Assembly (NCBI RefSeq): GCF_017255185.1
Contig: NZ_JAFKCZ010000006.1
Span: 248,001-312,000 of the forward strand
DNA length: 64,000 nt
Source of the DNA: Parahaliea mediterranea
GTDB taxonomy: Bacteria; Pseudomonadota; Gammaproteobacteria; Pseudomonadales; Halieaceae
Reading direction: 5' to 3'
The translations under genes and the position numbers were made by a program. Shown in pieces: positions 1 to 8,800 of the stretch; position 1 is the stretch's first letter; the number at the start of each line of letters is the position of its first letter. The notes under the pieces are model-generated. The model saw nothing but the letters and a program-made list of their open reading frames with translations. It did no database searches and was not told the DNA's origin.

Positions 1-622
1 GGCTGGCGGGCCAGTGGGGCACTTCGCCAAAGGAGGGTTTGAGCCCCACGATGCCGCAAAACGAGGCGGGGATGCGAATGGAACCGCCGGCATCGGTGCC
101 CAGCGCCAGGGGCCCCATGCCCAGGGCCACGGCGGCGCTGGAACCGCCGCTGGAGCCGCCGGCGGTCTTCGCCGGGTTCCAGGGGTTGTTGGTGGGGCCG
201 CACAGGGGGCTGTCGGTGACGCCCTTCCAGCCGAATTCCGGTGTCGTGGTCTTGCCCAGGGGCACGTAGCCGTGGCGATCCAGGGCCGCCACGCAGGGCG
301 CGCTCTTGCCGAGTGTGCTGTTGGGGTCCACGGTGCACGAGCCCCTCAAGGTGGGCCACATGGGCGTGAGGAACACGTCCTTCACCCCCACCGGCACGCC
401 GTCCACCAGGCCCTTGGGCGCCCCGTGCTGGTAGCGCAGCTCGGACTCCAGGGCGTAGCGCAGGGTCGTCTCCTCGTCCACCAGGCACCAGGCGTTGACC
501 GGCCCGTCCAGGCGCTCGATCTGCGCCAGCATGGCCCGCGCGGCCTCGACCGGGGACAGGCTGCCATCGCGGTAGCGCGCAAGCAGTTCGGTGGCAGTCA
601 TGGCCACGATGTCATTGCCCAT
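1..622 (-). CDS. Amidase (amidase-signature family), 3' end outside window
   Basis: This is the N-terminal 207 residues of an amidase-signature enzyme, which hydrolyses carboxamides to acid plus ammonia with a Ser-cisSer-Lys triad. The frame is open to the window edge, so the C-terminal half is missing. Visible family hallmarks are the catalytic Lys81 in VGVKD, the Gly/Ser-rich GGSSGGSS stretch at 155-162 that carries the cis-Ser, and the nucleophile Ser181 in DAGGSIRIP. The ATG at 622 is preceded by a strong AAGGAGG ribosome site. The family covers many substrates (amides, aryl-acylamides, Glu-tRNA), so the substrate is unknown. Its solitary position and lack of gatB/gatC neighbours argue against the GatA tRNA subunit. 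Confidence 0.9.
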   Translation of the reverse strand, partial: MGNDIVAMTATELLARYRDGSLSPVEAARAMLAQIERLDGPVNAWCLVDEETTLRYALESELRYQHGAPKGLVDGVPVGVKDVFLTPMWPTLRGSCTVDPNSTLGKSAPCVAALDRHGYVPLGKTTTPEFGWKGVTDSPLCGPTNNPWNPAKTAGGSSGGSSAAVALGMGPLALGTDAGGSIRIPASFCGIVGLKPSFGEVPHWPAS

Positions 623-715
623 GGTTTCCTCCTTGTACACAACACTGACGCCCGATGGCGCTCAGACCGCGGTTTGAAGAAGCCCGGCAAGGCTAGTTCA
701 ACAGCCTGTTCAGTG

Positions 716-745
716 ACGGTACGAGTTGCGAGGTGCGGCTGTCAA
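716..745 (-). promoter_or_regulatory. Candidate sigma-70 promoter for the amidase gene
   Basis: Read on the minus strand, a perfect -35 box TTGACA (740-745) is followed after 18 bases by TACCGT (716-721), a fair -10 box. It lies about 95 bases upstream of the amidase start codon. This is a sequence match only; no transcript start is known. Confidence 0.4.
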
Positions 746-873
746 ATCAGGCGCGCCGGCCCGCGACGCAACCTATTGGCGGCGCCGGAATGTCACCGCC
801 CGACACAAGCCGTACTTGACCGGCGGCGAGCCTGCTGGAATCCTCCATTGCCTATCGCGAAGGAGACCCCGTC

Positions 874-1305
874 ATGACCACAATCCCCGACATTCACCCG
901 CAACTGCTGCAAGACTGCCACCGGCTCGGACAGCTGGATTCGGGCACGCTGCTGCTGTCGCGCAATGCCCTGCTGCACTGGTTCATCCTGGTGCCGAACA
1001 CCGGCCTCGCCGACCTGCTCGACCTGCCCGACACTGATCAGCACCGGGTTTTGGCGGACTGCAGCGCCCTGTCGCGCTTCCTGAAGGAGGACCTGGGCTA
1101 TCCCAAGGTGAATTTTGCCGGGTTGGGCAATGTGGTGCCGCAGATGCACCTGCACGTGATCGGTCGCCGCGAGGGCGACGCCTGCTGGCCCCGCCCGGTG
1201 TGGGGCGCCCTGCCCGAGGGCGGGGACTGGTCGCAGGAGACCTTGGCGGACATCCGCGGCGCCCTGCAAGGCGCCTGCAATCTCAGGACGCCCGACGCCG
1301 GCTGA
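874..1305 (+). CDS. HIT (histidine triad) family protein
   Basis: A 143-residue member of the HIT superfamily of nucleotide-binding hydrolases and transferases. The triad loop reads QMHLHVIGR at 90-98: His92 and His94 are present, and Gln90 replaces the first His, a substitution common in a bacterial HIT branch. The preceding GLGNVVP is also typical of that branch. The ATG has a good AAGGAG ribosome site. It ends head-to-head with the glutathione S-transferase gene and shares a hairpin with it. The exact nucleotide substrate cannot be told from sequence; a diadenosine polyphosphate or nucleoside phosphoramidate hydrolase is possible. Confidence 0.88.
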   Translation: MTTIPDIHPQLLQDCHRLGQLDSGTLLLSRNALLHWFILVPNTGLADLLDLPDTDQHRVLADCSALSRFLKEDLGYPKVNFAGLGNVVPQMHLHVIGRREGDACWPRPVWGALPEGGDWSQETLADIRGALQGACNLRTPDAG

Positions 1306-1351
1306 GGCCGGGCGCGGACCCGGCCGCCACCGGCCAGCCGGCCTCAGCCGG
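1298..1351. terminator. Candidate bidirectional terminator hairpin
   Basis: A perfect 14-base inverted repeat (arms 1298-1311 and 1338-1351; each arm contains GGCTGAGGCC or its complement) lies between two convergent genes and includes both of their stop codons. There is no clear T-run on either side, so it may be a weak or Rho-assisted terminator. Confidence 0.5.
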
Positions 1352-1973
1352 GGCCAAAGGCGTAGTCGCCCCCCTTCTCCAGGGCGCGCCGGTAGGCGGG
1401 CCGCGCCTGGATGCGCTCGCGAAAAGCCGCCAGGTTGGGAAAGTGGGCCAGGCTGTACAGCAGCGGTGCGATCTCCGCCACGAAGGACAGCTGGATATCC
1501 GCGCCGGAGAAGGTGTCGTCCACGAACCACTCACCCCCGGCCAACGCGCCGTCGAGGTAGCCCAGATGGCGGTCCAGCTCGCCGTCGATGCGCGGCTGCA
1601 AGGCCTCGCCCCCGTCGGGCAGGCGCGCGGTGTACATCTTCAGCATCAGTGGCAGCATGGCGCTGCCCTCGGCGTAGTGCAGCCACTGCAGGTAGGCCTC
1701 GTGGGCGGCGCTGCCCTCGGGTGGGCGCAAGCGGCCGTTACCGTGGATACGCAGCACGTAGTCGATGATCGCCCCGGACTCGATCACCGTGCACTCGCCG
1801 TCGGTGAGTACCGGCGACTTGCCCAGGGGGTGCACCGCCTCCAGCTCCGGCGGCGCCAGGTTGGTCTCGGGGTCGCGCTGGTAGCGCTTGATATCGTAGT
1901 CGAGTTCCAGCTCTTCCATGAGCCACAGTACGCGCTGGGAGCGGGAGTTGTTCAGGTGGTGGACCGTAAGCAC
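1344..1973 (-). CDS. Glutathione S-transferase family protein
   Basis: A 209-residue cytosolic GST: an N-terminal thioredoxin fold (about 1-80) with the cis-Pro loop KSPVL at 52-56 and the glutathione-binding ESGAI at 65-69, then an all-helical C-terminal domain. The NNSRSQRVLW stretch at 8-17 is typical of a bacterial GST branch with a Ser or Asn active site rather than Tyr. I chose the GTG at 1973 because GAGGAG lies six bases upstream and the protein then begins right at the first beta strand. An upstream ATG at 2036 would add 21 residues with no family resemblance. It probably detoxifies or reduces an electrophile; the substrate is unknown. Confidence 0.88.
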   Translation of the reverse strand: MLTVHHLNNSRSQRVLWLMEELELDYDIKRYQRDPETNLAPPELEAVHPLGKSPVLTDGECTVIESGAIIDYVLRIHGNGRLRPPEGSAAHEAYLQWLHYAEGSAMLPLMLKMYTARLPDGGEALQPRIDGELDRHLGYLDGALAGGEWFVDDTFSGADIQLSFVAEIAPLLYSLAHFPNLAAFRERIQARPAYRRALEKGGDYAFGPG

Positions 1974-2047
1974 GGCGCTCTCCTCTATCGGGTGATCGGC
2001 TTGACTGACAGTAGCCAGCTCCGCGCCGCGCCGCAAGTCGGGCCGGT

Positions 2048-2407
2048 TCAGCGCTGGTCGCGGTAGACGTCCTCGCCCCAGCCCACCAGTGTGTCGTCGC
2101 GGAACACCAGGGGCGTGGTTTCGTCGCGGGTGGTATCGCCGTCGGAATGCCGGCGCTGGGTGCGGAAGAACAGCACACGCACCTCCTCGCCGTCGCGGGT
2201 GAAGGCCTCGGAATCGTCCGGCGTACCCAATTGCTCGAGTACATCGGCGCGGGACATGCCAATTTGCAGGCGGCTGATCGCCTCCCGGTTGTCGCGCTGC
2301 TCACTCTTCCAGCTGTCGTGATCGACCAACTCGCCGTCGATAAACACGCAACCAACAGCCGACAACGCCAACAGGATGACAACCATAAACTGGGCCAGGG
2401 AAATCAC
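2048..2407 (-). CDS. DUF3192 family lipoprotein
   Basis: A 119-residue predicted lipoprotein. Residues 1-19 form a hydrophobic signal ending in the lipobox SAVGC, with Cys20 as the lipidation site. The mature part has the DUF3192 pattern: DNREAI, GMSRADVLEQLGTPDDSEAF, RVLFFRTQR, TTPLVF and LVGWG. This domain resembles the SmpA/BamE fold and is widespread in Gammaproteobacteria, but its function is not established. The start is a GTG with GAGGTAG upstream. It is transcribed away from the alkB-like gene, with a long palindrome in the shared upstream region. Confidence 0.82.
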   Translation of the reverse strand: MISLAQFMVVILLALSAVGCVFIDGELVDHDSWKSEQRDNREAISRLQIGMSRADVLEQLGTPDDSEAFTRDGEEVRVLFFRTQRRHSDGDTTRDETTPLVFRDDTLVGWGEDVYRDQR

Positions 2408-2465
2408 GGTAACTACCTCGCTATGAACCGGTTAAAAACAAGAGGGCCGCACAGGCCGCCCGATA

Positions 2466-2491
2466 TGGTGTTATATTTGACTATAACACCA
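2466..2491. promoter_or_regulatory. Perfect 10+6+10 palindrome, candidate operator
   Basis: TGGTGTTATA (2466-2475), a six-base centre, then TATAACACCA (2482-2491) form a perfect dyad in the intergenic region between the divergently transcribed DUF3192 lipoprotein and AlkB-like genes. It is AT-rich in GC-rich surroundings, as operators of TetR, GntR or MarR regulators often are. No regulator gene is adjacent. Confidence 0.5.
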
Positions 2492-2612
2492 GGAATGTCA
2501 ATTACCGCGCCACCGCCATTCGTCGCACCAGGGGCTCCGCTTATCGCGGCAGGAGCTGCCGCCTGGACCGGTACCCGACCGAGGGGCCCGCGGGTGATAA
2601 CATGGCCTCACC

Positions 2613-3230
2613 ATGGACCTGTTTGATCACAGCCCCTTTGAGCGCTTGCCACTGCCCGACGCCGACCTCTTGCTGCTGCGCCGGATCGCGTTATCGGCGT
2701 CGCCGGACGCCCTGGCCGAGCGCCTGATCGCCGACACCCCCTGGCGGCGGGAATCGATTACCCTGTGGGGCAAGACCCGGCTCCAGCCGCGACTGCTGGC
2801 CTGGTACGGCGACCCCGGTAGCCGCTACCGCTACTCCGGCCGGACGCTGGAGCCGCTGCCCTGGACACCGCTGCTGCGCCAGCTGAAAGATGCGGTTGAA
2901 CGGGCCAGTGGGGCCCGCTACAACAGCGTGTTGTTGAACTACTACCGGGACGGGCGCGACAGCATGGGCATGCATGCCGACGACGAGCCGGAACTGGGGG
3001 CGCGGCCCACGGTCGCCTCCCTGAGCCTGGGAGCGGAGCGCAAGCTGGTGTTCCGCCACCGCTGGCGCAAGGACCTGCGCCCGGTTCGCCTCCCCCTGCC
3101 CAGCGGCAGCCTGCTGGTGATGAGTGGCGACACCCAGGCCCACTGGAAACACGGCATCGACAAACTGCGGCGCGCCTGCGGGCCGCGTATCAACCTGACC
3201 TTCCGGCGCATTGTCGCGCCGGTGCGGTAA
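2613..3230 (+). CDS. AlkB-like 2-oxoglutarate/Fe(II) dioxygenase (nucleic-acid demethylase)
   Basis: A 205-residue AlkB-family enzyme that oxidatively removes alkyl groups from DNA or RNA bases using Fe(II), O2 and 2-oxoglutarate. The iron ligands are visible as His121-x-Asp123 (GMHADDEPELG) and His180 (HWKHGI). Arg192 and Arg198 of RINLTFR match the 2-oxoglutarate-binding arginines. The NYYRDGRDSMGMHADDE region resembles the ALKBH2/3-like bacterial branch rather than classical E. coli AlkB. The ribosome site is weak. It is a stand-alone gene ending 13 bases from the convergent peptide transporter gene. Confidence 0.92.
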   Translation: MDLFDHSPFERLPLPDADLLLLRRIALSASPDALAERLIADTPWRRESITLWGKTRLQPRLLAWYGDPGSRYRYSGRTLEPLPWTPLLRQLKDAVERASGARYNSVLLNYYRDGRDSMGMHADDEPELGARPTVASLSLGAERKLVFRHRWRKDLRPVRLPLPSGSLLVMSGDTQAHWKHGIDKLRRACGPRINLTFRRIVAPVR

Positions 3231-3243
3231 CGCGCGACGGACC

Positions 3244-4647
3244 TCAGGCCGGCTGGCGGACAGAGGCCCCGGCGGCGCGCTGCTCACCCGCCTCCGCGTC
3301 GAGGGCCATACCCCGGGCCAGGCGCCCGCGACCCAGTAACAACAGCAACGCGCCGGTGGATACGATAGCCGCGTGCGCGGCCCAGAACATCGCCGGCGAC
3401 AGGGTTTCGTAAAAACGCCCCAACCAGCCACTGGCGATACTGCCGACAAAGATGGCGACGTAGTAGGCGCCGACCATCATCGCATTGACCGACAGCGGCG
3501 CGGCCCGCGACACCAAAGCCAGCGCCACCGGCCCCACGTACAGATAGCCCCAGGCACAGATGCCATGGAATAGCAGCGGCCAGCCAATGGCGACCGCCTC
3601 GCCGCCGCTGGCCCATTCGGCGCCACTCAGCCAGGCGCAGGCACAGGCGAAGATGAGACAGCCGATGGCGAGCTTGCCGAGATCGCCCGGTTCACTGCCG
3701 GCGGCGCGCTGGCGGCGCCACAACCACAGCACCACCGGCGCGAACAGCAACACCGCCAGGGTATCGAGGGACTGGAACCAGGTCACCGGCACGGTCGCGT
3801 CCAGCACCGCGCGGTCCACCCGATCGCGCACCCACAGGGGGTAGGTATTCCACACCTGGGTCTGGGCGGTCCAGAATAGCGCGGTGATCGCCAGCACCAC
3901 GACAATGGTCCACACGATGCGGCCCTCGCCGGCCCGCAGGTGGCGGTCTTGCCCGCGGTCCTTCGCCAACTCATCCGCCGGCAGGTGCGCCCGCCCTTTC
4001 AGGTATACGACGATACCGACCAGCATGCCCACCCCCGCGGCGCCAAATCCGTAGTGCCAGCCGTAGATCTCGCCCAGGGTGCCGCAGACCAGCGGGGCGA
4101 TGGTCGCGCCGACATTGATCGACACCACGTACAGCGAGTAGCCGGCGTCGCGGCGCGGGTCGTCGCGCTCGTACAAGGCCCCCACCTGGGCCGCCAGGTT
4201 GCCCTTGAGCAGGCCCGAGCCGGTGATGATGGCCAGCAGCGCGAACACAAAGGAGGCTTCAAAGGCCAGCAGGAAATGCCCCAGCGCCATCGCGGCCGCC
4301 CCCAGCAACACCGCCCGCGTGCGGCCCAAGACGCGGTCCCCCAGCAGGCCGCCGAACACCGGCACAAAGTACACCAGGCCGATATAAATACCGAACACCT
4401 GGGTGGCCAGTGCCTGGGGCGACAGCGGTCCGGTGACCGCCTCAATCGTCGCGCGCATGGTCTCGAAACCCACCACGTTTTGCGCGGCCTCCGCCTGGAA
4501 CAGGTAACCCGCCATGTACAGCACCAACAGGCCCTGCATCCCGTAGAAGGAAAAGCGCTCCCAGGCCTCGGTGAATACGATGTAGCCCACCCCCCGGGGG
4601 TGCCCAAAAAAACCGCCTTTTCGCGCGGATTCGCCCACTGTGCTCAT
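3244..4647 (-). CDS. POT/PTR-family proton-coupled peptide transporter
   Basis: A 467-residue inner-membrane transporter of the major facilitator POT family, which imports di- and tripeptides with protons. It has about 12-14 hydrophobic helices, the ExxERF motif (E27-A-W-E30-R31-F32) in the first helix and the second POT signature around YSLYVVSINVGATIAPLVCG. I chose the ATG at 4647, which has GAGGTGG eight bases upstream and leaves 29 bases after the preceding gene. An ATG at 4695 would overlap that gene. It is the last gene of a leftward operon after the serine hydrolase and the large amidohydrolase, which supports peptide-like substrates. Confidence 0.9.
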   Translation of the reverse strand: MSTVGESARKGGFFGHPRGVGYIVFTEAWERFSFYGMQGLLVLYMAGYLFQAEAAQNVVGFETMRATIEAVTGPLSPQALATQVFGIYIGLVYFVPVFGGLLGDRVLGRTRAVLLGAAAMALGHFLLAFEASFVFALLAIITGSGLLKGNLAAQVGALYERDDPRRDAGYSLYVVSINVGATIAPLVCGTLGEIYGWHYGFGAAGVGMLVGIVVYLKGRAHLPADELAKDRGQDRHLRAGEGRIVWTIVVVLAITALFWTAQTQVWNTYPLWVRDRVDRAVLDATVPVTWFQSLDTLAVLLFAPVVLWLWRRQRAAGSEPGDLGKLAIGCLIFACACAWLSGAEWASGGEAVAIGWPLLFHGICAWGYLYVGPVALALVSRAAPLSVNAMMVGAYYVAIFVGSIASGWLGRFYETLSPAMFWAAHAAIVSTGALLLLLGRGRLARGMALDAEAGEQRAAGASVRQPA

Positions 4648-4676
4648 GCCGGATGCCACCTCATTTGTCGCCATGC

Positions 4677-5831
4677 CTACGCCAGCCATTCGCAAGCGGC
4701 GTTACAGAAATCGTTGTCGCAGATGGGCTCGTCGCCAAGGGGCTTGGAGCGCGCGCTCCACACCACGATAACCACGTTCCGCGCGGGGTTGATGAAAATA
4801 CGCTGGCCAAAAATGCCGCGGGCGCTGAAGGCGCCATCGTCGTAGCGACCGTCGCCCCCCGCCACCGACCACCACATGTAGCCGTAGGGCACCGTCTCGC
4901 CATGGATGTCGGTGGGGCCGGCGGCCTCCGCCACCCAGCCCGGTGGCAACACCGGCCGGCCGTCGATCACGCCGCCGTCGCAGATAAACTGGCCGAAGCG
5001 ACCGTAGTCGCGCAGCGTGGCGGCGATGCCGCTGCCGGCGATTTCCAGGCCGTCGGGAGACTCCAGCCACCAGCTGGCATCGGACTCCATGCCCAGCCGC
5101 GACCACAGGTGCTCGCTGAGAAAGTCGGCGGGCCACTGACCGGTGGCCGCCTTCAACAATTCCCCCACCAGGTGGGTTTCCCCGGTGCTGTAGTTCCAGC
5201 GCGTGCCAGAGGGCGCCAGCTTGGGCAGGCCGGACATGTAGTCCAGGATCGCGCCCGGCCGCTGGGCGATCTGCAACTCCAGTACCTGGCGCCGCTCGGA
5301 GCTTTCGTCGGTGGAGTCTTCATTCCACTGCACCCCGGAGGCCATCAACATGAGGTGACGCACGGTCACGTCCTCGTAGGCGCCCCCCGCCAGGCTTGGT
5401 ATGTATTGGACCAGCGCATCGTCCACCGAGGCGATCAAGCCCTGCTGGATGGCCACGCCGACCAGGGTGGTGCTGATGGACTTGGCCATGGACATGGACA
5501 TCCAGCGGGTATTGGCGGTGTTGCCGAACTCGTAGTGCTCAAACCGCCGCTGCCCGTCCTTCATTACCAGGACTCCGGCGATGCGGTTGCGCGACACCCA
5601 GTCGAACAGGTCGTAACGCTGGCCGGCGGACTCGAAGGTCATGTCCTTGAAGGCGCGTCCGGTGCCCACCACCAGCGGGCGCACCGTGTCGCCGCGGCGA
5701 ATCGGCCGGGAGGGAAACAGCCGGTCGATATTGCGAAAGGTGGGAATCTGCGCGCCGGGAAACAGGCGGCCGGCGTAGGCGTCGCGGACCGATCCGACGG
5801 TCTCCCTGGGTGGCGCTGTGGTATCACTCAT
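4677..5831 (-). CDS. Beta-lactamase-fold serine hydrolase
   Basis: A 384-residue member of the class C beta-lactamase/EstB/D-aminopeptidase fold. The SxxK nucleophile box is Ser114-Met-Ala-Lys117, in a helix reading MSMSMAKSIS, and the second-box Tyr is Tyr214 in NYSTGE. Length and motifs fit esterases, amide hydrolases and D-amino-acid peptidases as well as true lactamases. No convincing signal peptide is seen, so it is likely cytoplasmic. The ATG at 5831 has AGGAAG upstream and follows the amidohydrolase stop by 43 bases. Its place between a secreted amidohydrolase and a peptide transporter suggests it acts on imported small peptides or amides. Confidence 0.88.
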   Translation of the reverse strand: MSDTTAPPRETVGSVRDAYAGRLFPGAQIPTFRNIDRLFPSRPIRRGDTVRPLVVGTGRAFKDMTFESAGQRYDLFDWVSRNRIAGVLVMKDGQRRFEHYEFGNTANTRWMSMSMAKSISTTLVGVAIQQGLIASVDDALVQYIPSLAGGAYEDVTVRHLMLMASGVQWNEDSTDESSERRQVLELQIAQRPGAILDYMSGLPKLAPSGTRWNYSTGETHLVGELLKAATGQWPADFLSEHLWSRLGMESDASWWLESPDGLEIAGSGIAATLRDYGRFGQFICDGGVIDGRPVLPPGWVAEAAGPTDIHGETVPYGYMWWSVAGGDGRYDDGAFSARGIFGQRIFINPARNVVIVVWSARSKPLGDEPICDNDFCNAACEWLA

Positions 5832-5874
5832 GTGTCGCTTCCTGTGTACTGTTGGTTGTCCCCTGGCGGGGGGC

Positions 5875-8800
5875 TCACTGCCCGGCCCAGGCCTCGTTCC
5901 AGTCGATATCCCCGTAATCCTGCATTTCCCAGTAGAAACGGCTGCGGGGCCGGTCGTAGTTGCCGATCTCGTCCATGGTGTAGGCGTCGTACAGGCGCCC
6001 GTTGACCATCGAGTAGCGAACGCTGTTGCTGTTGCGGATATCCTCCAGGGGGTTGTCGTCGAGCACAATGATATCCGCCAGCTTGCCCGCCTCCAGGGAG
6101 CCGATCTGGTGCTCCAGCCCCAGGGTGCGGGCGCCGTTCATGGTCGCGGCGCGCAACACCCGGTGATTGCCGATGCCCCCCTGGGTCAGCAGCCACATTT
6201 CCCAGTGCATCGCCACCCCGGCCATTTGGCCGTGAGAGCCGACATTGATGGTCACCCCCGCGTCATCCAGCTTGCGGGTGGAGCGCGCCACCGAGCGGAA
6301 ACCCACGTCCCACAATTCGTCCGCCAGGTGGATGCTGGTCATGCCGCGCACGTGGGGCGGCGCCGAGTGCGGCGCGCCCAGGGGGCTGTAGCTGCTGGTG
6401 GTGGTTTGCACGAAGGTCTGGATCTTGGGGTGCTCCCAGGCGCGGGTCTTCTGGTAGACGTAGTTCTCGCCAAACAGCTCGGCGAAGGTCACCACCAATG
6501 TCGGCGTGTTGGCGGTATCGCCATGGGCCATCAGCTGCACGAGATCGTCGTAGTAATTGGCCACCGGCAGGTTGTGCTCCAGGCACATGTGGCCGTCGAG
6601 GATCATGCCGATGTTGTCGTAGAAATGACTGGCGCCCTCGGCGTCCACCATGATGCCCGCCTCGCGCGCCGCCTTGACCAGTTGCTGCCGCTGGCGCCTG
6701 GCCGGCTGCTTGTAGCTCTTGATCACCGCGCCGCCCAGGGCGTTCTTGCGCCGCATCACCCGCTGCGCGTCGCCGTAGTCGCGCAAGGGCACGAAAGTCC
6801 CGTCGCCCTTGTTGCGGCGCCCGTAGACCACGAGGCCGGAGCTGATCGAACGCGGCCCCACGGTAATGCCCGCCAGGTTGGTTTCGCGCACTTCGTAGCT
6901 GGGCAGCTCCGTGGCGTAGGGGTCGAAGTTGGTGGTTACCCCGAAGGCCAGCGCCGCGTAGCGGCCCGGCTGCTTCTGCGGCAGGGAGCCGGTCATGTAA
7001 CAGCAGTCGATGTGCCCGTGCATGTCCACCAACCCGGGCATCACTGTCTTGCCGCCGACGTCGATGCGCCGGGCATCCGCGGGAATGTCCACCTCGCCTT
7101 CCGGCCCCACCGCCACGATGCGATTGCCCTCCACCACCACCGTGCCGCGCTCGATCACTTCCTCGCCGCGCATGGTGATAACCCGTCCGCCCACCAGGGC
7201 CAGGCGCCCTTGCGGCACGTCGGATGCGACCTCGAGGCCGATGTCGGTCCGGGTGGCGACCGGTCCTTTTTCGGCGAATTGTGCCGCGGGCTCTGCGGTG
7301 ACCAACTGCGCACCCAGCGTCCACGCCAGCTCGGCGCCATCGCCGCGCCAGGCCAGGGCGTAGCCCCCCACCTCCGTCAACCGCGCCACCGGCTGGGCAT
7401 CGCCCCGCGCGCTGAGTTCTATCGGCTCGCCCAACTCGCGATAGGGCACGAGGTAGTACTGCTGCTCTTCGCGGAAGGCAATCCAGCGCAGATCCGGACT
7501 GACGCGAATCTCGCTGCGGTCGGCCCCCCTGGCCACCGCGTGGATGCGCAGGTCCAGGCCCCGGCGATTGACGCTGGCCAGTTCCGTGCGCTTGCCCTGC
7601 GGGTCGTAACCGACGCGCTCGAAGTACACGCGCTCGCCGTCGGGGGAGAACAGCGGCGCGGCGCCGCCGTCGTGCACCCGCGCGCCCTCCTCGCCATCGA
7701 TTCGCACCACGTATAAACCGGGCTGCGAACGATAGCCCCCCATGTCCTTGTTGTGGTCCTCGACACGGTAGGTCAGCCAGCGCCCATCGGCTGAAAACGC
7801 CGGCTCGCGGATGACCCCGGGGCTCTGCGCCACCACCCGGTCGCGACGGCCCGCGGGGGAGGCGACTTTCAACGCCGAACCGCGCTCGTCATGCCATTCC
7901 ACGTAGGCGATACGGCGGCCATCCGCGGCCCAGGCCGGCTCGGACTCGAAAACGGCGGCGTCGGTCAGGCGCTCGGGCTCTCCGTCGGGCAATGACTTGC
8001 GCCACACGTTCCCGAGCGCGGAGAACAGCAGGGTCTCGCCATCCGGGGACAGCGCCACGTGCCGCACCGCGCGCACGGTAAAGTGCTCTGGCGCGAGATC
8101 CCGGGCAAAGCGCGGCGTGTCGGTGATGCGGTGCCGCGACTGGGCGGTGAAGGGGATCACTTCGCTGCTGGCGCTGACGGTGTCGATCCGGCGCAGTTTC
8201 CCCCCCGCCCAGATCGCAATGTGCCGGTTATCGGGAAACCAGTCGTAGAGCGGGTAGTAGACGCCGTGGGGCACGTAGTCGCCCAGCGCGTCCCGGTCGA
8301 GACCGTCGTACACCGGCCGCTGCTCGCCGCTGGCCAGGTCGTAGACGAACAGTACGGTCTTGTCCTTCACCCGGCGAACAAAGGCCAGCGACTTGCCGTC
8401 CGGCGAGGGCCGCGGGCTGCTGGCGCCGCCAAAGCCCTCCACCAGGACCCGGCTGTCGCCGGTGGCCAGGTCGCGGCGCGTGATCACGAAGTTGGTGTGG
8501 TTGGCTTCCACGAACACGAAGTGGTCCGGGGCGCGGCGCTCGGTGTAGTAGAGGTAGCGCCCGTCCGGGGAAAACTGGGCCTCCTGTACGTCCTGGCCAC
8601 TTTCCGCGCCGTCCACCAATAGCCGGCCATCGCCGCCCGCGGTATGAAACAGCCGCAGCTGGGAGGTACGAATTTTATCGAAGGTCGGGTCCTGGCGCGC
8701 GGCCACCACGTATTCGCCATCGGGACTCCAGTCGGCCGTACCATAAATATGAGGCTGGTGATTGCGGGTCAACGGCGCCGCGTCCGAGCCATTGGCGGCG

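Noticed and set aside
4677-5831. Antibiotic-resistance beta-lactamase
   Set aside because: The SxxK and Tyr motifs fit, but there is no signal peptide and the gene sits in a peptide-use operon. Esterase or amidase activity is more likely.
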